From positions 36,971-100,970 of the forward strand of contig NZ_JH556653.1 of assembly GCF_000179595.2 (NCBI RefSeq): a stretch of 64,000 nt of DNA, read 5' to 3'. The stretch is from Acetivibrio cellulolyticus CD2. Lineage in GTDB: Bacteria; Bacillota; Clostridia; Acetivibrionales; Acetivibrionaceae. This document shows, one piece after another, positions 29,273 to 37,820 of this stretch. The translations under genes were made by a program, and so were the position numbers. The number at the start of each line of letters is the position of its first letter. The stretch's first letter is position 1. The notes below the pieces were generated by a model. It searched no databases. It was not told where the DNA came from and saw only the letters and a program-made list of their open reading frames with translations.

Positions 29273-30091
29273 GTGAGCAAATTAAAAGAAATAATGATTT
29301 CTGTCTTTTCAAATGGAATTTATGAGTTTTTAAAATATATTATAGGATTTGTAATTACAGGAAGTATTTTTGGTTTTTTTATAAATATTATAGCTAAAGT
29401 AACAATAAGTAAAGTATATGAGCATAATAAAATGGATTTTATATTTTTAGCAATTTTATTTGGAATTGTTTCGGGATATATAGTGTTTACTTGTATATAT
29501 AAAAAATTGTGTTATAATAAACCTATATTTCCACAACTTGATTTTGATTATAAAATTTTAGAAAAAGAAATTACATATAAGTATTTATCAAAAGAAGATA
29601 TGCAATATGAAAAACGGTTTAAGCTAAAAGCTTTAAAAAATGACTTAAATAAATATCTTGATAAATACCATTGGACAGGAAGCGGAAAGGTTTTAATAAA
29701 AAGTATAATAAAAGACCATAAAGTCTTTACTACAATTAGGGATGATACTTATCAAGAATATGAAGTACATTTTAGAAGAGTCTTAAATAAAGGAAATGAA
29801 ATTACTTCAGGAATTATAATGTATTTAAGTGATCCTGAGAAAAGGGCAGTACCATTTTTAGCTTGTACAGTGAATGAGCCAACTGAGAAACTAACTATAA
29901 ATGTCTTAATTAACAAAAATTTAAAAGTAGATAGAATTATTACAGAAATAAAACCACATGGAAAAAGCGTTAAAGTTTTTGAATCAAAAGAAGCTAGATT
30001 TGAAGAATCAGGGGAATATTACAAGTATACTTGGGAAATAGTAAAACCTAAACTATTATTTAGATATATAGCAAAATGGCAATTTGAATAA
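29273..30091 (+). CDS. Two-TM hypothetical protein
   Basis: A 272-residue protein not recognised by me. Two transmembrane helices lie at residues ~12-42 and ~52-75 with a short loop; the remaining ~190 residues are soluble and Lys-rich, with beta-type alternation (YEVHFRRVLNKGNE, KLTINVLINKN). The GTG at 29273 follows GGGGATG. Very AT-rich, like the rest of the mobile element. It sits 56 bases before a peptide deformylase gene and might share its transcript. Function unknown. Confidence 0.6.
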   Translation: MSKLKEIMISVFSNGIYEFLKYIIGFVITGSIFGFFINIIAKVTISKVYEHNKMDFIFLAILFGIVSGYIVFTCIYKKLCYNKPIFPQLDFDYKILEKEITYKYLSKEDMQYEKRFKLKALKNDLNKYLDKYHWTGSGKVLIKSIIKDHKVFTTIRDDTYQEYEVHFRRVLNKGNEITSGIIMYLSDPEKRAVPFLACTVNEPTEKLTINVLINKNLKVDRIITEIKPHGKSVKVFESKEARFEESGEYYKYTWEIVKPKLLFRYIAKWQFE

Positions 30092-30147
30092 TTGTCATTT
30101 TGTAAACCAATAAAAGTAATTAATAATTTTGATGGAGGACATTAGAT

Positions 30148-30708
30148 ATGGCAATTTTAAGTGTTTTAAAAATAAACAAAAGCATATTTGGTTTGCGAGA
30201 TATATCTCTGAGGAATCCCTCTAGACAAATACAAAAGGAAGAATTGAGAGAACAATGGTTTATAGATTTTATAAAAGATTTATTTGAAACATTGTATTAT
30301 AGTCCAACGGGAGTTGGTTTAGCTGCACCACAAGTTGGAGTACATATAAGATTAGTAGCAATTGATATGGATAGAGATGGAAAGAACCCCTTTCCACTAA
30401 TTAATCCAACTTATGAGGCGGTAAATGATAGCATTGTTTTATCTAATGAATCATGTCTCAGTGTTCCTGGATTTGTTGGCAAAGTACAGAGACATGAAAA
30501 AATTAAACTTACATATTGGGATGTAAATGGAGAAGAAATTGAATTGTATGTTGAAGGTTTTAAAGCAAAAGTTATTCAACATGAAATTGATCACCTTAAT
30601 GGAGTATTATATATTGATAGAATAGATTTATGCAATGATTTAGATGTAAGCAATGGTCTGCATAGTATTAGAGCAAATAAAGTAATAGAAAAACTATATA
30701 ATTTGTAA
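30148..30708 (+). CDS. def: Accessory peptide deformylase
   Basis: A 186-residue metal enzyme that removes the formyl group from the initiator Met of new proteins. All three motifs are visible: GVGLAAPQVG (55-64), ESCLSVPG (101-108, where most bacteria have EGCLS) and QHEIDHLNG (144-152). GGAGG precedes the ATG. Its AT-rich codon use matches the mobile element rather than the host genes, so it is probably an extra copy beside the chromosomal one. The Gly-to-Ser change in motif 2 next to the metal-binding Cys is notable. Confidence 0.92.
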   Translation: MAILSVLKINKSIFGLRDISLRNPSRQIQKEELREQWFIDFIKDLFETLYYSPTGVGLAAPQVGVHIRLVAIDMDRDGKNPFPLINPTYEAVNDSIVLSNESCLSVPGFVGKVQRHEKIKLTYWDVNGEEIELYVEGFKAKVIQHEIDHLNGVLYIDRIDLCNDLDVSNGLHSIRANKVIEKLYNL

Positions 30709-30852
30709 ATTATGAATTCAAGACTTATTAAGACCTATAAAATTATGGTAAGTTGTAAAATAAAGTGACGGAAGAAGCAAAAAATTGAGACTCATGGTAA
30801 AATCCATTGTATAATGTTTAGCAACCACGAAAAACAAACAAAGGAGAAAACC

Positions 30853-31908
30853 ATGAGCCAGATTAATAATACCGCAAAAACAAAAAAATATAAACACCTA
30901 AAAGCAAGAGAAAGATATAGTATTGAAATATTGTTAAAAGAGGGATTAAAACCTTATGAAATAGCACAGCGCATGCAAAGAGGTATCAGAACAATAGAAA
31001 GAGAAATATCGAGGGGAAAGATAAAGCTTGTGAACTCTGATTTGACTTACAGAGAAGAATATTGTGCAGATGTAGGGCAACGAATATATTATGAGAATGC
31101 AAGGAACAAAGGACCTGGATTAAAGATAGGTAAAGACCACAAATTAGTCAAACACATAGAAAAAAAGATTGTAAAAGAAAAGTATTCCCCAGATGCAGTG
31201 ATAGGAGAGATAGAAGCGAAAGGCTTAGAGTTTGAGACCCAAATATGTACAAAGACAGTATATAACTATATAGATCGAGGAGATGTGTTCTTAAACCTTA
31301 CAAATATAGATCTTCCAGTGAAAAAAGCTGGCAAAAAGAGAGACTATAAGAAAATAAAGATACCGCATAAAAATCTTAAAGGAACAAGCATTGAAGAAAG
31401 GCCTACAGAGATTGATAAGCGCGAGGAATATGGACATTGGGAAATGGACTGTGTTGTTGGAAAACGTGAAGGGAAAGGTGCAGTATTACTGGTTTTAAGT
31501 GAGAGAAGTATACGCGAGGAAATAATAATCAAAATGCCATCAAAGACACAAGAATCAGTAGTAGCAGCACTAGATTGTTTGGAGAAGAAATATGGTAAAT
31601 CATTTAAGGATAAATTCAAAACAATAACAGTGGATAATGGTAGTGAATTTCTTGATTATGAAGGCATAGAACGGTCTGTGAGGGCTGGAAAAGATAAAAG
31701 GGTGAAACTATATTATGCACATCCATATAGCTCCTGGGAAAGAGGCACAAACGAAAATACAAACAAGCTAATACGCCGATTTATACCAAAAGGAACAGAT
31801 ATAGGGAGAATAAGTAAAAAGACGATAAAATGGATAGAAACATGGATAAATAACTATCCAAGACGAATATTAGCATATAAGTCTGCAATTGATATGGCTG
31901 CAAGTTAA
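30853..31908 (+). CDS. IS30-family transposase
   Basis: A 351-residue DDE transposase, apparently intact. The N-terminus has a helix-turn-helix (KARERYSIEILLKEG, PYEIAQRMQRGIRTIEREIS). The catalytic core shows WEMDCVVGKREG (first Asp), TVDNGSEF (second Asp) and YSSWERGTNENTNKL (Glu), the pattern typical of IS30. The ATG at 30853 has AAGGAG 6 nt upstream; an ATG 39 bases earlier lacks one. Confidence 0.95.
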   Translation: MSQINNTAKTKKYKHLKARERYSIEILLKEGLKPYEIAQRMQRGIRTIEREISRGKIKLVNSDLTYREEYCADVGQRIYYENARNKGPGLKIGKDHKLVKHIEKKIVKEKYSPDAVIGEIEAKGLEFETQICTKTVYNYIDRGDVFLNLTNIDLPVKKAGKKRDYKKIKIPHKNLKGTSIEERPTEIDKREEYGHWEMDCVVGKREGKGAVLLVLSERSIREEIIIKMPSKTQESVVAALDCLEKKYGKSFKDKFKTITVDNGSEFLDYEGIERSVRAGKDKRVKLYYAHPYSSWERGTNENTNKLIRRFIPKGTDIGRISKKTIKWIETWINNYPRRILAYKSAIDMAAS

Positions 31909-32106
31909 AACCTTGGGACTCTGTCCCAAGCCCTGTCCTCGCCAGAAGGCAGCCGGTCTGTCATAACAGACCGGGAACAAAAGGATGATAGTGCAATGGA
32001 TGTAAAGGGTCTCCGGCTTTGCCTACGATGAACGAGCTATGCTCGCCCTTGACATCCCGAACAATAGTGCCAATAGTTTGCATTATACAAGTTTACCAAA
32101 ATTTTA
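31909..32106 (+). other. Structured 3' tail of the IS30 element
   Basis: Three hairpins follow the transposase stop: CTTGGGA/TCCCAAG, CCGGTCTGT/ACAGACCGG and a longer one around GGGTCTCC...GCCCTT. They may terminate transcription or protect the element from read-through; no coding frame is seen. Confidence 0.5.
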
Positions 32107-32187
32107 CCGTCACTTTAACTTGCAATTTATATTTTATTTCTCGACATTAATCTTATTGACAATTAGTCATAAAATATGGTAATATCG

Positions 32188-32320
32188 TCAATGTTGAGAG
32201 GGAGTAGTTTATTTACAAAGTCAACATACTGGTGCTTTATCACCTGGCTTTGTAACCAATTTTGGTAACGAGACTTTTGACATAATCCTATAGCAGGGTT
32301 ATGTTTAAGGTCTTTTTTTA
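32188..32320 (+). promoter_or_regulatory. yybP-ykoY manganese riboswitch
   Basis: The leader of the GDT1-family gene has the conserved parts of RF00080: AGGGAGTAG near the 5' end, GTCAACATACTGG, and TTTGGTAACGAGACTTTT at the 3' side. A terminator hairpin overlaps the 3' part (32271-32312) and ends in seven T. This RNA binds Mn2+ and typically turns on manganese exporters, and UPF0016/GDT1 genes are known members of its regulon. The sequence and the downstream gene agree well. Confidence 0.88.
32271..32319 (+). terminator. Riboswitch expression-platform terminator
   Basis: AGACTTTTGACATAATCC pairs with GGGTTATGTTTAAGGTCT (with wobbles) and is followed by TTTTTTT. The 5' arm is also part of the conserved riboswitch 3' side, so metal binding can switch between termination and read-through. 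Confidence 0.8.
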
Positions 32321-32353
32321 TATATCATTTTAAACTTTGAAAGGATGGATAAA

Positions 32354-33106
32354 ATGTATACTAGTCTAGTCGCTTTCTTGGCCGCGGTGGGAACCGTTGT
32401 GCTGGCAGAAATGGGAGACAAGACGCAACTCTTGGCAATGGCTTTTGCTACGAAGTATAAGGCGTCAAAGGTAATGATTGGTGTATTTATAGCTACTGTT
32501 TTAAATCATGGACTTGCAGTGGCAGTTGGCAATTTTATTACACATTTTTCAGGCGCCCAAATCTGGATATCGGGGATTGCCTCTTTGTCATTTATTTTCT
32601 TCGGATTGTGGACAATCAGAGGTGACAAATTGGAAGGGGAGGAAAACAGGACAACAAAATTTGGACCGGTTGCTACAGTTGCATTTGCTTTCTTCCTCGC
32701 TGAAATGGGAGATAAGACACAGCTTGCAACCATTGCTCTTGCGACAAAGTTTCCAACAAGTCCTGCAGGAATTTTGATTGGAACAACAACTGGAATGTTA
32801 ATTGCTGATGGTATAGGAATTATTATTGGTGTAGTAATGTGTAAAAGGATTCCTGAAAGGACAATAAAACTTGTATCTGCCTGTTTGTTTATTTTGTTTG
32901 GCTTGATAGGAAGCTTCCAGGTTGCACATGATGATCTTCAAATGGGAACTGGAGCAATTATAGCAGCAATGGCAGTAATAATTGTAATAACTGGTTTTGC
33001 AGCATACTATTTAATCAAAAAAGATAATGCCAATAGAGCGGAGAATGCAGACGTTGCGGAGTACTGCAAAGTGAAAATTCAAGAACCAAGTTCCGATACT
33101 GAATAA
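32354..33106 (+). CDS. GDT1/UPF0016-family manganese exporter
   Basis: A 250-residue membrane protein with two repeats of the GDT1/TMEM165 signature: LAEMGDKTQLLAMAFA near residue 18 and LAEMGDKTQLATIALA near residue 117. Each has the E-x-G-D-[KR]-T motif that binds the cation. About seven hydrophobic segments. The ATG at 32354 gives proper spacing to AAAGG; a nearer ATG at 32345 overlaps that site. The Mn2+ riboswitch just upstream supports a manganese efflux role. Confidence 0.92.
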   Translation: MYTSLVAFLAAVGTVVLAEMGDKTQLLAMAFATKYKASKVMIGVFIATVLNHGLAVAVGNFITHFSGAQIWISGIASLSFIFFGLWTIRGDKLEGEENRTTKFGPVATVAFAFFLAEMGDKTQLATIALATKFPTSPAGILIGTTTGMLIADGIGIIIGVVMCKRIPERTIKLVSACLFILFGLIGSFQVAHDDLQMGTGAIIAAMAVIIVITGFAAYYLIKKDNANRAENADVAEYCKVKIQEPSSDTE

Positions 33107-33163
33107 ACAAAAGTGTTTGTTCATACATGGCATACAAAATGCGAATCCCTATGTATGTTATAT

Positions 33164-33199
33164 AAGTTTAAGGCTGCCTCATTGTGCAGCCTTAAACTT
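33164..33199. terminator. Bidirectional terminator
   Basis: A perfect 14-bp stem (33164-33177 with 33186-33199), GC-rich inside and A/T at the base, giving a T tail on both strands. It lies between the convergent GDT1 gene and Rieske oxidoreductase gene. Confidence 0.9.
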
Positions 33200-33207
33200 T
33201 TCATCAA

Positions 33208-34773
33208 CTAAAAATCTTCTTTTATCAGCTTTTTTATTGTATTTACATCTGTGTGAAGCTTTAAAGGTTTTACTGCCGGACCCTCAACAATATCACCTTC
33301 ATAAGTAAACCTCGAGCCATGGCACGGGCAATCCCAGGTTTTTTCCGCCGAATTCCAGCTTAACTCACATCCCATGTGTGTGCACGTTGTATCTACTACG
33401 TGCAAGGTTCCCTTCTCATCCCTATAGGCTCCGGCTTTATGGCCGTTTGCTTCAATTATTTTTCCTTCACCTGGTTTAATATCTATATTGGCTGGAGGAG
33501 GAGTGATTTTGCCTCCAATTAGCTCTTTTGCAACATTCAGGTTTTCGACAACAAAGTTTTTAGCAGAAGCTACTATTGTTTGACGGGATGGATTATAGAC
33601 CTCCTGCCAGGGACTTTCGCCCTTAACAATCAAGTCACTCAATATCATAGCTGATGCCATACTGTTAGTCATTCCCCATTTGCCATAACCGGTAGCGACG
33701 TACATATTTGGAGTTTTGGACGTAAAATGTCCTACATACGGCACATTGTCCAAAGTCATGCAGTCTTGTGTAGACCATCGGTAAGGAATGTCTTCTACTG
33801 TAAAGATTTTGGCTGCAAAATCAACCAATGTTTCGTAGTGCAAAATAGTATCTTCACCTTGTCCGGTCTTGTGATGGTCACCACCCACTATAATCAACTC
33901 ACTGTTGTCAGACTTTTGACTACGGATTGAGCGAGCAGGTTCTTCTAAGTTTATATACATTCCGCCCGGATATTTTTCTTTTGCCTTAATAGCTAGAGCA
34001 TATGAACGTTCGGGGTATATTCTGCTGAAATACATTCCATGCTTATTATAGCATGGGTAATGAGAAGCAATTATAACTTTTTCCGCGGTTACTTTCTTTC
34101 CCTGGTTCGTAATCAAAATATAGTTGCCGTCTTCCTCAATATCCACTACTCTGCTTTGTTCAAATATTTGGATACCGCTTTCTGTTACTTTTTTAGCAAG
34201 AGGCAGCAAAAACTTGCGTGGATGAAACTGAGCCTGGTTATCAAATCGTATAGCTGCCTTGATAGGAATAGAAAAGGGTATTTCATCCACATAGGCTGCT
34301 TTTATGCCTAAAGAGGTGGCTACTTTAACTTCATCGCTTATCTTATTTACATAGTTATCATCTTGGGTAAAGGCATAGGCGGATTCGGGAACAAAATCAC
34401 ATTCTATATTATTTTCGCTTGCTATCTTTTCAATCATCCTAATTGCTGTTTCGTTTGCATCGGCATACTGTTTTGCATATTCCTCATTCATTAGGCTTTT
34501 TATTTTACTATAAATCAATTCGTGCTGTGATGTGACTTTGGCTGTGGTGTGACCGGTTGTTCCCTGCAGAATATGATCAGCTTCTAAGATTGCAGCCTTA
34601 ATGCCATGTTTGCTAAGCATGTATGCTGTTGAGATACCTGCAAATCCGCCGCCAATAATAGCTATATCAACTTTTATATCTTCGTTTAAAACCGGATACT
34701 CCGGTTGCTGTGTGGAGGCCATCCAATAAGATTGAGGAGGCTTTTTAAAATTCTTTTGCTCTTCTATATTCAT
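33208..34773 (-). CDS. FAD-dependent oxidoreductase with C-terminal Rieske domain
   Basis: A 521-residue fusion. Residues ~33-60 hold the FAD dinucleotide-binding motif IAIIGGGFAGISTAYML, and the DAO-like fold extends to about residue 420, including VATGYGKWGMTNS. The C-terminal ~90 residues are a Rieske [2Fe-2S] domain with ligands C464, H466 and C482, H485 (CTHMGC, CPCHGSRF). AGAAGGAG precedes the ATG. Related proteins are found singly in many Firmicutes, with unknown substrate. It stands alone here. Confidence 0.93.
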   Translation of the reverse strand: MNIEEQKNFKKPPQSYWMASTQQPEYPVLNEDIKVDIAIIGGGFAGISTAYMLSKHGIKAAILEADHILQGTTGHTTAKVTSQHELIYSKIKSLMNEEYAKQYADANETAIRMIEKIASENNIECDFVPESAYAFTQDDNYVNKISDEVKVATSLGIKAAYVDEIPFSIPIKAAIRFDNQAQFHPRKFLLPLAKKVTESGIQIFEQSRVVDIEEDGNYILITNQGKKVTAEKVIIASHYPCYNKHGMYFSRIYPERSYALAIKAKEKYPGGMYINLEEPARSIRSQKSDNSELIIVGGDHHKTGQGEDTILHYETLVDFAAKIFTVEDIPYRWSTQDCMTLDNVPYVGHFTSKTPNMYVATGYGKWGMTNSMASAMILSDLIVKGESPWQEVYNPSRQTIVASAKNFVVENLNVAKELIGGKITPPPANIDIKPGEGKIIEANGHKAGAYRDEKGTLHVVDTTCTHMGCELSWNSAEKTWDCPCHGSRFTYEGDIVEGPAVKPLKLHTDVNTIKKLIKEDF

Positions 34774-34967
34774 ATATAGTTTTTCTCCTTCTAAATAATA
34801 TGCAATTTATAAATTTACTTTATATTTTTTACTGATAAATAGTAATTATTCGATTTTAAGCACTTCTAAAGGTAAAAAAATAGTAATGGCTTAAAGTAGT
34901 AAGTGTAGCACATTATGTAAAGTCAACATAATATAAAACATAGCATGAATTTTTAGGAGGATTTATT

Positions 34968-35894
34968 ATGCTTTCAAGTATGGAGTTTGTTCGTCAGTCA
35001 TTAGAGATACATCTTTTTTTTGCAAGAATTATGAAAGAACACTCATTTTTCCTTCAGACAGCATTTACATCAAGGGATATAAACTTTATTGCGCAAGCAG
35101 ACCGCTTCAGAATGGAGTTTGACAGACTTTTAGGAGAAGTTGTTTCGCTTTCTAATGGTGTTGTTAGCCCGGATGTACTTTTATCGGGTGAAGTATTTAC
35201 GCAATATACACTTAACGCAGAAATGGCTTCTTCATATTTTACAGGAGTGCAGATTCCAACTGGAATAACACAAGCAGAAGCTGGGTTAATGGGTGGAGGA
35301 ATTGTGGCAATTAACCGGGCGCTTGAAGAAAGAGTATCTTTGATTAATCAAAGGGCTATGGGGTTATTAGCCGGGTTAATACAGTTTAAAGCTTCAATTT
35401 TATCTAATGTTCTAACCTGTAAAATGTTTACAAATAACTATCCCTTACTTATAGATCATATTATGAGGGAAGCTAAGCTGTACTTACGGACTATCCAAAA
35501 GCTTCAAAACAGAGAAAATTTAGATATCATAAGTGAAGCTATGGCGCAGGAATTATTCTGGAATAAAATTATGGCAGAACATGCAAAGTTTATTCGTGGG
35601 TTGCTTGACCCGACAGAGGAAAAGTTGTTTGATACAGCAAACAATTTTGGAAATGAGTTTGACAAATTGACAGAGGAAGCAAAGGCAGCAATGGATATGA
35701 CTGTACCGTTTACAAAAGTTACAGATGACAGTCTTAAAGCAACAGAAGAAATTCGGAATTTTAAAGTACAAGGCACAGAAGGAATACTCCAGTGTAAGAT
35801 TAAGTCAATCATTATTCCATTACTGGCCGATCATACAGTACGTGAAGCAAGTCACTTCTTAAGGTTATTAAAAACATTCAAGAAACAATACTAA
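34968..35894 (+). CDS. DUF2935 helical protein
   Basis: A 308-residue all-helical protein of the DUF2935 family, made of two related halves (1-150 and 155-308). Each half begins with a similar helix (EFVRQSLEIHLFFARIMKEHSFF and MAQELFWNKIMAEHAKFIRG-like) containing Glu/His residues spaced as in ferritin-like bundles, so metal binding is conceivable. GGAGG lies 7 nt before the ATG. Monocistronic. Function not established. Confidence 0.88.
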   Translation: MLSSMEFVRQSLEIHLFFARIMKEHSFFLQTAFTSRDINFIAQADRFRMEFDRLLGEVVSLSNGVVSPDVLLSGEVFTQYTLNAEMASSYFTGVQIPTGITQAEAGLMGGGIVAINRALEERVSLINQRAMGLLAGLIQFKASILSNVLTCKMFTNNYPLLIDHIMREAKLYLRTIQKLQNRENLDIISEAMAQELFWNKIMAEHAKFIRGLLDPTEEKLFDTANNFGNEFDKLTEEAKAAMDMTVPFTKVTDDSLKATEEIRNFKVQGTEGILQCKIKSIIIPLLADHTVREASHFLRLLKTFKKQY

Positions 35895-35902
35895 GTAATG
35901 CT

Positions 35903-36019
35903 GAAGCGAAACGACTAGCCTGGGTTGCATAGGCGAGCAGTGTAGCGAAGCGAAACGACCAGCCTGGGTTGCATAGGCGAGCAGTGTAGCGAAGCGAAAC
36001 GACCAGCCTGGGTTGCATA
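35903..36019. repeat. 44-bp tandem repeat, 2.7 copies (dispersed family)
   Basis: Unit GAAGCGAAACGA(C/T)..., 44 bp, occupies 35903-35946, 35947-35990 and a 29-bp partial copy 35991-36019; copies 1 and 2 differ by one base. Its core (GGCGAGCAGTG.AGCGAAGCG) recurs inside coding genes at 58021-58064, 59693-59773 and, inverted, 59973-60017. It begins nine bases after the stop of the DUF2935 gene. Confidence 0.92.
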
Positions 36020-36063
36020 AACAAATAATAAAGGACTAAAGCTGGATATACTTATCTCTTAAT

Positions 36064-36091
36064 GGAAAGGGCAAAAATCTTGCCCTTTTCC
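36064..36091 (+). terminator. Terminator downstream of DUF2935 gene
   Basis: GGAAAGGGCAA pairs with TTGCCCTTTTCC around a short loop. It lies after the 44-bp repeats and before mntP. Confidence 0.75.
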
Positions 36092-36220
36092 TATGCTTGC
36101 TAATAAGGTGAACTAAGAAAAAAAGTATAAAGTGAGCTGCAGCTTTTCTAATTATATAAAAAAATGCATATGCTATTACTAAAGTAATTTGCAGCTTATT
36201 CTTGAAACGGAGGAGAGGAC

Positions 36221-36778
36221 TTGGACTTAATAACTATAATATTAACAGCTGTAGGTCTCGCAATGGATGCTTTTGCAGTTTCCATATCATGCGGACTGGC
36301 AGATGCAAAAAATACTTCGCGTAATGCTTTAAATGCGGGAATTGCATTTGGACTTTTTCAGGGTGGAATGACGGCGGGCGGGTGGCTTGCAGGTTATTCG
36401 TTCAGGGCATGGATTGAGAATATCGATCATTGGGTTGCCTTTGCGTTGCTTGGGATTATTGGTGCTAAGATGATATGGGAAGCATTTGAAGGGGAAAATG
36501 AATGTATTATGCTTACAAGTCTTAAAGTTCTTATTACCCTTGCAGTTGCAACGAGTATAGATGCTCTTGCTGTAGGGATTAGCCTCTCGGCTTTAAAAAT
36601 AGATATAGTATTACCGGCAGTAATGATTGGTGTAATAACTTTTGCGTTATCTTATTTTGGTGTGTTCTTAGGAAAAATGATCGGGTGCAATAGCAAATTC
36701 AAAAAATATATTGATATGCTTGGAGGAGTAATTCTTGTAGGTATAGGTTTGAAAATATTGCTTGAACATGTTTTGTGA
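36221..36778 (+). CDS. mntP: Manganese efflux pump MntP
   Basis: A 185-residue, six-helix membrane protein of the MntP (YebN/DUF204) family. The two conserved Asp motifs are present: GLAMDAFAVSISCG (residue ~16) and TSIDALAVGISL (residue ~112). It begins with TTG, which has GGAGGAGA 7 nt upstream. No riboswitch is evident before it, unlike the GDT1 gene 4 kb away. Exports Mn2+ in studied bacteria. Confidence 0.93.
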   Translation: MDLITIILTAVGLAMDAFAVSISCGLADAKNTSRNALNAGIAFGLFQGGMTAGGWLAGYSFRAWIENIDHWVAFALLGIIGAKMIWEAFEGENECIMLTSLKVLITLAVATSIDALAVGISLSALKIDIVLPAVMIGVITFALSYFGVFLGKMIGCNSKFKKYIDMLGGVILVGIGLKILLEHVL

Positions 36779-36910
36779 TATATATAAATAGAAATGATAT
36801 GCTCTCTCTTGATATTTTGAGTAAATTCGATTTTATTAGTATTTTGTTAACAAATTATGTCTGGTAGGAATAATATAAAATAGGAAATAGTGTGTCAAGA
36901 GATGGTAGCT

Positions 36911-37660
36911 ATGTATAAGATTATGATTGATCCTGGTCACGGCGGTAAAGACAGAGCAAACAGAGGACCGACAGGGTATGTTGAGGCTGATGGCGTTTTG
37001 GATATATCACTAAAACTTAAGGATGAATTGGTAGCTACAGGGGCATTTGAAGTAAAGCTCACTAGAGAAACTGATGCAACCTTAGGAGTCAGAGCTCGTG
37101 GTAAAATGGCTGCTTCATGGGGAGCGGATATGTTTATATCTGAGCATACGAATTCCTCAGGATTGGCAAGCAACACTACTGTTAGAGGTACAGAGGTATA
37201 TACCAGTGTTGATTTAAAGGATGATGCTCTTGGAGCTGAAATGGCAAAAGCTGTAGCTGAGTCAATAGGGACAAAAAATATTGGTGCCAAAAAACGGAAG
37301 AGTAATAATAATCCGGAAGAGGACTATTATGCTGTAATTGACGAAGCACAGGATGGAGGAGTTGCACATATTCTTTTGATAGAAAGTGCCTTTCATGACA
37401 ACAAAGATGATGAAGCACTGCTAAAGGATGATGGCAAGAGAGCTGCTATAGCCAAAGCTCAGGCTGCGGTTATTTGTAAATTTTATGGGGTTTCAGTTGA
37501 GGAGGAGAAGAAATTGAACTGGAGGCAAAAAATTGTTCAAGAGGCTTTGGATTTAGGGCTTATAACAGACAAAACATGGGTGGACAAAGCAGATGAAACT
37601 TCTTCAATATGGTTTGTTTGTGCAATAGCCATAAGCATGTACAAGAAATTAAAAGGATAA
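36911..37660 (+). CDS. N-acetylmuramoyl-L-alanine amidase (Amidase_3)
   Basis: A 249-residue protein. Residues 1-195 are the zinc amidase domain that cleaves the bond between muramic acid and the stem peptide: IMIDPGHGGKD (His), VEADGVLDISLKL (Glu), FISEHTNSSG (His) and LIESAFHDNKDD (catalytic Glu). The C-terminal ~45 residues (LNWRQKIVQEALDLGLI) resemble a small helical tail seen in phage-type or spore-associated amidases. There is no signal peptide, so release may be by lysis or another route. Start chosen at the ATG giving MYKIMIDPGHGG; in-frame GTG/ATG codons lie upstream. Confidence 0.88.
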   Translation: MYKIMIDPGHGGKDRANRGPTGYVEADGVLDISLKLKDELVATGAFEVKLTRETDATLGVRARGKMAASWGADMFISEHTNSSGLASNTTVRGTEVYTSVDLKDDALGAEMAKAVAESIGTKNIGAKKRKSNNNPEEDYYAVIDEAQDGGVAHILLIESAFHDNKDDEALLKDDGKRAAIAKAQAAVICKFYGVSVEEEKKLNWRQKIVQEALDLGLITDKTWVDKADETSSIWFVCAIAISMYKKLKG

Positions 37661-37820
37661 TTAAAAATGGAAAATGGAGCCGGGCTTTAAGTCTGGCTCC
37701 TAATAATTTGAGGAATTTGCAAAGAAAATAAAATGATATGGCAGAGCTAAATCTTTGTTGGCAGTGCGTTTCAACCTTTGAGCTTACTACATTGTATGAA
37801 TTCGGAAATACTCCGTGATT

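Larger units (their letters stand above)
21478..30750. mobile_element. Integrative/mobilizable element with serine recombinase (right end unresolved)
   Basis: The rhs frame breaks at ~21478, 42 bases from the 3' end of a large serine recombinase, the usual place for the attachment site of such elements. Within are the recombinase, a small acidic/basic protein, a Replic_Relax-like protein (minus strand), then after a 690-bp structured noncoding region two TraG/VirD4-like ATPases, an M48 peptidase, a membrane protein and a peptide deformylase (plus strand). Base composition is visibly more AT-rich than the neighbours. The missing 5' half of rhs is not found on the other side; the IS30 element at 30750 may mark or have erased the right end. 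Confidence 0.6.
30750..32128 (+). mobile_element. IS30-family insertion sequence
   Basis: A transposase gene is enclosed by inverted ends: TAAAGTGACGG at 30761-30771 and its complement at 32107-32117, with partial pairing ~10 bases further out on each side, so the exact edges are uncertain. About 200 bases of noncoding DNA follow the transposase and contain three small hairpins. It lies just right of the deformylase gene and just left of the riboswitch. Confidence 0.85.

Noticed and set aside
35903..36019. Possible CRISPR array (44-bp repeats)
   Set aside because: Units are directly contiguous without spacers, and related copies occur inside coding genes; no cas genes nearby.
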